From positions 1 through 10,973 of the forward strand of contig URQR01000055.1 in NCBI GenBank assembly GCA_900550065.1: DNA of 10,973 nt, written 5' to 3'. Below, piece after piece: positions 6,698 to 10,973 of the stretch (positions are counted from its first letter, which is position 1; every line of letters begins with the position of its first letter). Under the pieces are notes generated by a model, which worked only from the letters and a program-made list of their open reading frames with translations, was not told the origin of the DNA and searched no databases. A program made the position numbers and the translations under genes. Origin of the DNA: an uncultured Eubacteriales bacterium. GTDB lineage: Bacteria > Bacillota > Clostridia > UBA1381 > UMGS1253.

Positions 6698-7422
6698 ATT
6701 TTCTCCTCCTGATTTCCCAATCTCTTTTGCTTTTCCTCGTATTCACGCTCTGCCTGCGATTTTCTAAGATAGACTGGCATAAGCTGACTACACGATACCG
6801 CACCGCCCTCCGCATAAATTGTCTGCGCAGCCGCTGCTACAGAGGAAGCACGCTGCAATGCCGCGCTCCCCGGTGCAAAGTACGCCATATCGCCGAGCGT
6901 TTCTCGAATTCGGTCGCCAAATCGGGCAATTCCGTCGCCCAAAAATACCACCTTTTGACCTGCTTTCTGTAAGATATCCAAAAGCGAATCAATTGATACA
7001 GCGCACGGCTCTGTATGCATCTTTATAACGCCGTTTTCCCATTGATATACAGCCGTATATACTTGGTCACGCCGCGCGTCAAGAATCGGTGCGACAAGGC
7101 CGTCACAATGCGGCAGATTATAGGCCAGCGCCAATAACGTCGAAACGCCAATCACCGGCTTGTTACACGCATGCGCCAGACCTTTTACCGTTGCAAGCCC
7201 TATGCGTAGGCCGGTAAACGACCCCGGCCCATTCGCCGCAGCGAATAAATCGACCGCTTCCACATCAGTTTCAACCGCCTTTAACAGTGTATCAATCATC
7301 GGCAAAAGCGTCTGTGAATGTGTTTGTTTATAATTGATGCTGTATTCGCCAAGTAATACACCATTGTCCAACAGTGCAGCAGATGCGACGTTCGACGAGC
7401 TGTCAAGCGCTAAAATTTTCAT
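6694..7422 (-). CDS. tsaB: tRNA t6A37 threonylcarbamoyltransferase complex dimerisation subunit TsaB
   Basis: TsaB is the inactive ASKHA-fold partner of TsaD and, with TsaE, forms the complex that attaches threonylcarbamoyl to A37 of ANN-decoding tRNAs. The 242-residue protein has MKILALDSSSNVASAAL (1-17), THSQTLLPMIDTLL (34-47), the family hallmark NGPGSFTGLRIGLATVKGLA (64-83), LDARRDQVYTAVY (114-126) and the C-terminal MPVYLRKSQAEREYEEK (215-231), close to the TsaB/RimI-junction consensus. ATG at 7422 overlaps the tsaE stop by ATGA and has AAAGGAAG upstream. It overlaps rpiB at its other end. TsaD and RimI, which often follow tsaB in Firmicutes, are not in this window; rpiB occupies that position instead. 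Confidence 0.96.
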   Translation of the reverse strand: MKILALDSSSNVASAALLDNGVLLGEYSINYKQTHSQTLLPMIDTLLKAVETDVEAVDLFAAANGPGSFTGLRIGLATVKGLAHACNKPVIGVSTLLALAYNLPHCDGLVAPILDARRDQVYTAVYQWENGVIKMHTEPCAVSIDSLLDILQKAGQKVVFLGDGIARFGDRIRETLGDMAYFAPGSAALQRASSVAAAAQTIYAEGGAVSCSQLMPVYLRKSQAEREYEEKQKRLGNQEEKI

Positions 7423-7865
7423 ATGCGCCGCTTCCTTTCAATTGTAATTTCCCTGTAATCGTCGCCTATGACGCTGTCTTTTTTTATCTCAACCAAAACG
7501 ACCGCTTCTGGAAGTAAATCCGCAATCTTGTCCGGCCACTCAATCAGGCAAACGCCATTGCCGAACAAAAAGTCGTCAATCCCAATGTCGTACATTTCGT
7601 CGCTCGAACCAATCCGATACACGTCGAAGTGATAAATCGGGATAGATGCGGGATATTCATTCATTAAAGTAAAGGTAGGGCTGCTTGTATAGCCTTCATA
7701 TCCAAGCCCTTTCGCCACGCCGGAAACAAATGCGGTTTTTCCTGCGCCAAGGTCACCGCAAAGGCAAACAATATCTCCTTTATGCAGCGTTTTTGCAAAT
7801 TCTGATGCGATTTGAACCGTTTCTTCCCGGCTGTTTACACGGTACTGTTCCACTTTTCTCACCAT
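7419..7865 (-). CDS. tsaE: tRNA t6A37 threonylcarbamoyladenosine biosynthesis ATPase TsaE
   Basis: TsaE is a small P-loop ATPase needed for turnover of the bacterial TsaBDE complex. With the start chosen here the protein has 148 residues, the family norm. It carries Walker A GDLGAGKT (37-44), the switch-like SSPTFTLMNEY (61-71), HFDVYR (79-84) and the IEWPDKI segment (108-114) near the Walker B-like region. The start is not certain: ATG at 7865 and an adjacent GTG follow a weak AAAG-type site that lies over the end of the previous gene. A TTG at 7919 in frame would add 18 residues that overlap the upstream gene and match nothing in the family. It begins 13 bases after the preceding stop and overlaps tsaB. 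Confidence 0.93.
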   Translation of the reverse strand: MVRKVEQYRVNSREETVQIASEFAKTLHKGDIVCLCGDLGAGKTAFVSGVAKGLGYEGYTSSPTFTLMNEYPASIPIYHFDVYRIGSSDEMYDIGIDDFLFGNGVCLIEWPDKIADLLPEAVVLVEIKKDSVIGDDYREITIERKRRI

Positions 7866-7878
7866 TTTCTTTACTTTA

Positions 7879-8514
7879 TCAAAACAGCCCGACAATCTCG
7901 CCGTTCGATAAAATATCAATATTTTGTGCCGCAGGCTTTTTCGGCAGTCCCGGCATTGTCATAATATCGCCTGTCTGCACCACGACAAACCCCGCCCCAG
8001 CGGATACGCGCACCTCCGACACCGTAATTTTGAAACCCTCCGGCCGGCCCAATAACGCCGGATTGTCAGATAGCGAGTACTGTGTTTTTGCAACACAAAT
8101 CGGTAGATTATCAAAGCCCAAATCCGTTAGCATTTTTATTTGTTTTTTTGCTTTCGCGGTATAGACAACACCGCTCCCACCGTAGATTTCCCGTACTAAT
8201 GTCAAAATTTTATCTTCTATACTGCTATTTACGTCGTAAATCGGCGCAAAATGCGATTGCTTTGTATCAAGCGTATCCAGCACACACTGTGCAAGCTCAA
8301 CACCACCTTCGCCGCCTTTTGCAAACACCTCACTGCGCGCGCACGGCACATCCATTTTTTCACAAAGCGCTTGTACCGAAGCAATTTCAGATGCCGTATC
8401 CGTATCAAACACATTAAGCGCAACGACGACCGGAAGACCAAACTTCTGCATATTTTCGATATGTTTTTGCAGGTTTGGCAGCCCCTTTTGCAGTGCCTCA
8501 ACATTTTCTGCTTT
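7879..8514 (-). pseudogene. fhs: fhs 3' remnant (formate-tetrahydrofolate ligase, N-terminal two thirds missing)
   Basis: About 212 codons here match the C-terminal portion of formate-tetrahydrofolate ligase, which makes 10-formyl-THF from formate, ATP and THF. Intact Fhs is about 550-560 residues. The region with the ATP-binding GEGKTT loop and most of the first two domains is missing, replaced at about 8500-8520 by an unrelated in-frame sequence. The C-terminus and stop codon are intact, and tsaE follows 13 bases later as though the original fhs-tsaE order is preserved on this side. Marked pseudogene for the fhs identity only; the fused frame itself remains open. Confidence 0.75.
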
Positions 8515-9129
8515 TAACTGATATCCTGCAACTTTTTTCAAAACTCCGCTGTAATATGCCGGAATAAAATTCTTCTCGGAAATTCCTTTTTCTACAAGAT
8601 ATTCATACATTGGAATAGTAGCAAACATATCCAACTGTCCTGGTCGGGTAAATACTGCCTTTCTTCTGTTCAGATCCTCCAGTTGCTTTTTCTTTTTAAA
8701 GGTATATTCTTTGTTCTGGAAAAAAGTTTCACACTCCGGGCACAAACTTTCATATACCTTTTTCTCATTTTCTTCAAATTCATATCCTGCCAGGTCAATA
8801 TAATATCCGATCGCATTTTTCTCTTCTTCCTGCGTATATTTCGGTATATAAGAGCACCAGATATCCGGTTCTATGATATCCAGCAATTCATCGTCATCTT
8901 CTTCCGTATCTTCATCGTACTGAAATACCTGATCAATTTCTTTCTTTAATTCCATAAGTTCTCTGTAGACTGCCTTCTTAATGTCCACGGTAAACGTATA
9001 TCTTTCCATGGAACTGTACAGTTTCTCTGCCTTACATCCCAGCTTTTGCATCAAATCTATTACTTTCTGCGTGTAAATGGATTCATCTTCCTTATCAATA
9101 TCAATTCTGAATTTTGCGTATACTTTCAT
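7879..9129 (-). CDS. chimeric protein: unknown acidic N-terminal part joined to C-terminal part of formate-tetrahydrofolate ligase
   Basis: The 416-residue open frame starts at ATG 9129, with AGAGGAG nine bases upstream; an in-frame ATG at 9150 precedes that site and is rejected. Residues 1 to about 204 are unrecognised: MKVYAKFRIDIDKEDE, a strongly acidic run (about 71-89), one CPEC motif (130-133) and many Lys/Glu/Tyr. The lysine-rich, AT-rich character resembles accessory immunity-type proteins of Lachnospiraceae, which is only an impression. From about residue 205 it is plainly Fhs: ENVEALQKG, FGLPVVVALN (230-239), EVFAKGGEGG (267-276), AKTQYSLSD (347-355) and TGDIMTMPGLP (386-396), ending at the normal C-terminus. 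The ATP-binding N-terminal two thirds of Fhs is absent, so ligase activity is not expected. Whether this is a natural fusion, a disrupted gene or an artefactual join is unresolved. Confidence 0.8.
   Translation of the reverse strand: MKVYAKFRIDIDKEDESIYTQKVIDLMQKLGCKAEKLYSSMERYTFTVDIKKAVYRELMELKKEIDQVFQYDEDTEEDDDELLDIIEPDIWCSYIPKYTQEEEKNAIGYYIDLAGYEFEENEKKVYESLCPECETFFQNKEYTFKKKKQLEDLNRRKAVFTRPGQLDMFATIPMYEYLVEKGISEKNFIPAYYSGVLKKVAGYQLKAENVEALQKGLPNLQKHIENMQKFGLPVVVALNVFDTDTASEIASVQALCEKMDVPCARSEVFAKGGEGGVELAQCVLDTLDTKQSHFAPIYDVNSSIEDKILTLVREIYGGSGVVYTAKAKKQIKMLTDLGFDNLPICVAKTQYSLSDNPALLGRPEGFKITVSEVRVSAGAGFVVVQTGDIMTMPGLPKKPAAQNIDILSNGEIVGLF
8490..8530. other. junction between housekeeping and accessory-type DNA
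   Basis: Fhs similarity ends near codon GTT at 8502-8500 to CAG at 8520-8518 (residues QLKAENV). Below this point the DNA has the mixed, GC-richer habit of the rest of the left side; above it becomes AT-richer. As an illustration, bases 8281-8340 contain 35 G or C of 60, whereas 8701-8760 contain 22 of 60. No transposase, terminal repeat or target duplication is visible here. Confidence 0.6.
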
Positions 9130-9153
9130 TTGTTTTTTCTCCTCTAACATTTT

Positions 9154-10206
9154 TCATGAAACTGTAAATGATTCGCTTTTCTTTTCCAGATCTGCTTCTA
9201 TCTGGCATATCATCTCTTTTGCTTCTTCCCGGCTGACCTGTTTCTTATCAAAATCCTGATATCCTGTATAAATTCTCTGAAATGGATATGCTTTTTCATC
9301 GAGATGTATTCCTATTGGAATCAGATAATCGTACTTACACAATTCTTCTATCGGAGAAGAACACTGGTAGCGTGTAATGTCGTCTTCTTTCATCAGAATA
9401 TCCAGTACCCACTTCTCGATTTTTCCGGAAGGATGCAATCCTGCGGAACGGACATACATTTCTGTTTCTTCTTCTCCCATATATTCAAGAAGTTGTGTAA
9501 CTCCACTGTTTTCTCGATCCAGAAGCAGTATCTTGATTGGTTCTTTTTTCTGGATGTATTTTTTAATATCTTCTTTCTGATATTCATATTCCAGGCTGTC
9601 AATCGCTTTTTCCAGTCCGGCATTAATTTCTTCCTGGTTGAAAACAGTTCTCATATCCTTAGCAGTCTGAATCGCAGCTGCTTTTACATAATAATCATTG
9701 CTATGCTCTAACATATAGAAAAGACGATCAAATCCTTTCTTCCCTCTTGCCAGAATTTTATTTTCCTCATAAAACAGTCTTACCCAGGTCTTTTTTTCTT
9801 CTGCCTCCATTGTTTCTGCAAAACGCAGATATGCTCTCATGCTCTTTTCATTCCACGAAAAACAGTTCACCCACACCTGAAAAAAACTCAAAACGGCATA
9901 CCCCCGCACCCGACTCCTTTTGTCTTCCATCAAATCACGCAGACGACTCAGGCTTCTCCTTGTTCTCCCTATACAAAGAGAATCTGTTGCATCAACACAT
10001 ACCAATTCTGCTTTGTCATATGTCAGGTTATAGAGAAGCCGTTCATTCTCCGGTGTATACCAGCCAACCAGAATTTCTGCTGCCGTCCACCGGACATCCT
10101 GTTTTCTGCTTTTGAGACATTTTCGTAAAAACTTCATCTCTTTTTCATTCAGGATCAGGTATTTATCATTCAATTCTTCGATTCTTTTTATTTTTGTTTT
10201 TATCAC
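9154..10206 (-). CDS. HEAT-repeat-like protein with C-terminal LMW phosphatase/ArsC-like domain lacking catalytic residues
   Basis: The first ~210 of 350 residues look like helical HEAT-type repeats: VRWTAAEILVGW (38-49), AELVCVDATDSLC (66-78), RVRGYAVLSFFQVW (99-112) and YYVKAAAIQTAKDM (172-185). Residues about 223-344 resemble the low-molecular-weight tyrosine phosphatase/arsenate reductase fold: IKILLLDRENSGVTQLLEY in the P-loop position, then VRSAGLHPSGKIEKWVLDIL with the hallmark SAGL (254-257), then KYDYLIPIGI. In active enzymes the loop is C-x5-R; here it reads D-R-E-N-S-G-V (230-236), so both the nucleophilic Cys and the loop Arg are gone and a binding or scaffold role is more likely. 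GTG at 10206 is preferred over GTG at 10224 because AGGGG lies five bases before it. The stop is 24 bases from the next start, suggesting co-transcription. Function unknown. Confidence 0.7.
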   Translation of the reverse strand: MIKTKIKRIEELNDKYLILNEKEMKFLRKCLKSRKQDVRWTAAEILVGWYTPENERLLYNLTYDKAELVCVDATDSLCIGRTRRSLSRLRDLMEDKRSRVRGYAVLSFFQVWVNCFSWNEKSMRAYLRFAETMEAEEKKTWVRLFYEENKILARGKKGFDRLFYMLEHSNDYYVKAAAIQTAKDMRTVFNQEEINAGLEKAIDSLEYEYQKEDIKKYIQKKEPIKILLLDRENSGVTQLLEYMGEEETEMYVRSAGLHPSGKIEKWVLDILMKEDDITRYQCSSPIEELCKYDYLIPIGIHLDEKAYPFQRIYTGYQDFDKKQVSREEAKEMICQIEADLEKKSESFTVS

Positions 10207-10274
10207 TGTGTCCCCTATTCCCACATATAGTTATGATTCTATTATTCCTATGATGCCTTCTATTATTTTTTATA

Positions 10275-10305
10275 GGACTACAAAAATCAAAAATCTTCGT
10301 AGCCC
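10275..10305 (-). terminator. hairpin downstream of the edge gene, possible weak terminator
   Basis: On the minus strand GGGCTACGAAGA can pair with TTTTTGTAGTCC as 12 continuous pairs, three of them G-U, around a 7-base loop. It lies just after the stop codon at 10313-10315. No clear U-tract follows, so termination is doubtful. A TTGATT...AATAAT pair with 17-base spacing overlaps it and could be a promoter for the HEAT-like gene. Both readings are weak. Confidence 0.3.
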
Positions 10306-10312
10306 CATATTT

Positions 10313-10973
10313 TTAAATCAAACGGCAGTATTTTCTCTCTACCTTGCCTTCATCTGAAGTAACATATTGCAAGATACCACCTTTTTCGTTGAAAATCATG
10401 CTAAAATCCAACTCTTCAAGATACTTTTCTAGATACACGGCTAATGTTTTCATTTCTCCTGCATAAAAGCAATCTTTAAACCAGCCATTACTTCCAATCA
10501 TATAACCCTGAACTTTGTTGTCTGCTTTTTTCAACTCATTCTTAAATTCTTTTTCAGATATCGCTTTTACTGTATTTTTGTTTAATATTTCCGGTCTTTT
10601 CGCCAAAAATTCCCAAAAAGCTTCTTTTTCATTTTTACGATATCCCTGCTTTAATTTTTTCCTGCATCGTTCCTGATATTGGGAAATTATATACCTTTGA
10701 AGTACAAATTTCTCTGCTTCCTCATCCCTAATACAAAGCAAAACTTCACCCTCTTTTATCCATTTTTCCAGAGGATATCCACAATAAAACAGTGCCAGCA
10801 TTTCTTCACTGTTTTTACAGAAATAATCTTTATCAACATGAAGCATGTAGCATTTTTTCTTTTCAATCCACGTAATGCTTATTTCATATAATTTCGTTTT
10901 CCCGTAAATCAAGCCTGCAAATAAAAAGTCAAGGCTAAATTGAAGAACATTGAAAATTTTATACAGGTTGAAA
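10313..10973 (-). CDS. unrecognised hypothetical protein (partial, N-terminus outside window)
   Basis: I do not recognise this protein. The frame is open from the window edge down to a TAA at 10313-10315, giving about 219 visible residues. A TTG at 10912 is the first listed start-like codon but has no ribosome binding site, and the frame continues upstream without a stop (FNLYKIFNVLQFSLDFLFAG), so the real start probably lies beyond 10973. It is rich in Lys, Glu, Tyr and aromatic residues, has no signal peptide or membrane segment, and includes LALFYCGYPLEKWIKEGEV and KEAFWEFLAKRPEILNK. It stands upstream of the HEAT-like gene on the same strand in the AT-rich segment. Arrays of short, unrelated, acidic or lysine-rich proteins like these are often immunity genes for polymorphic toxins; that is a guess from style only. 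Confidence 0.6.
   Translation of the reverse strand, partial: FNLYKIFNVLQFSLDFLFAGLIYGKTKLYEISITWIEKKKCYMLHVDKDYFCKNSEEMLALFYCGYPLEKWIKEGEVLLCIRDEEAEKFVLQRYIISQYQERCRKKLKQGYRKNEKEAFWEFLAKRPEILNKNTVKAISEKEFKNELKKADNKVQGYMIGSNGWFKDCFYAGEMKTLAVYLEKYLEELDFSMIFNEKGGILQYVTSDEGKVERKYCRLI

Larger units (their letters stand above)
8520..10973. other. AT-rich accessory segment of apparent foreign origin
   Basis: Everything above the fhs junction differs from the left side in base composition and in gene content. It has three unrecognised or divergent proteins in a row, no housekeeping gene, and many TTT/CTT/TTC triplets on the plus strand reflecting Lys/Glu-rich proteins with A-ending codons. No integrase, transposase, tRNA or direct repeat is visible in the part present, and the right boundary lies outside the window. 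It is either a genomic island whose left end lies in fhs or a piece of another genome joined artificially. Confidence 0.5.

Noticed and set aside
7866..7919. Longer TsaE from a TTG at 7919
   Set aside because: It overlaps the end of the previous gene by 41 bases, adds 18 residues not seen in the family and has no ribosome binding site.
7685..8164. 159-codon plus-strand open frame overlapping tsaE and the fhs tail
   Set aside because: It is antisense to well-conserved coding sequence, has no recognisable motif and lacks a convincing ribosome binding site.
7879..9129. A new functional type of formate-tetrahydrofolate ligase
   Set aside because: The ATP-binding region and most of the first two Fhs domains are absent, and the replacement has no nucleotide-binding motif; disruption or artefact explains it better.
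9304..9711. 135-codon plus-strand open frame with Phe/Ile-rich, membrane-like translation
   Set aside because: It is antisense to the Lys/Glu-rich HEAT-like protein, whose complement naturally gives Phe/Leu-rich frames.
1..10973. tRNA, rRNA, CRISPR array, insertion sequence or prophage genes
   Set aside because: I saw no cloverleaf, no regularly spaced repeats, no transposase or integrase motifs and no phage structural genes on either strand.

Overview
The window reads as a Firmicutes (Clostridia-type) chromosome segment. Every gene I can support lies on the minus strand, so gene order below follows decreasing coordinates. The class assignment rests on IreB, the YuiD-type PAP2 protein, strong GGAGG ribosome binding sites and a DUF6873-like protein. 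I cannot name genus or species.

Positions about 8500 down to 998 hold a dense housekeeping run: the tail of fhs (formate-tetrahydrofolate ligase), tsaE, tsaB, rpiB, nusB, xseA, xseB, ispA, a yuiD-like gene and a DUF5054/GH38-like glycosidase. Gaps are at most about 50 bases, and tsaE/tsaB and tsaB/rpiB overlap by ATGA. The run combines tRNA t6A synthesis, sugar phosphate isomerisation, transcription antitermination, exonuclease VII and isoprenoid synthesis. After it comes ireB (645-899), with its own near-consensus promoter (937-965) and an intrinsic terminator (596-628).

Positions 390-644 hold no protein gene but are structured. There is a perfect 15-base inverted repeat carrying promoter-like boxes in both directions (418-459). 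Next is a compound hairpin (511-549), followed by a plus-strand terminator-like hairpin whose loop is C-rich and resembles an anti-Shine-Dalgarno sequence (549-589). This is a candidate small RNA divergent from a partial DUF6873-like gene (1-389).

The right part, about 8520-10973, is different in character: lower GC, other codon habits and only unrecognised accessory proteins. The change falls inside one open reading frame. The first ~204 residues of the protein encoded at 7879-9129 are an unknown acidic protein, and the last ~212 are the C-terminus of Fhs, joined in frame near 8500-8520. Either foreign DNA recombined into fhs or the join is an assembly or amplification chimera; sequence alone cannot decide. 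Upstream of it, 9154-10206 encodes a HEAT-repeat-like protein whose C-terminus resembles a low-molecular-weight tyrosine phosphatase/ArsC fold without the catalytic Cys and Arg. A further unknown gene (10313-10973) is cut by the window edge.

The points most worth checking are the chimeric fhs join, the HEAT plus pseudophosphatase protein, and the candidate small RNA with its palindromic promoter.
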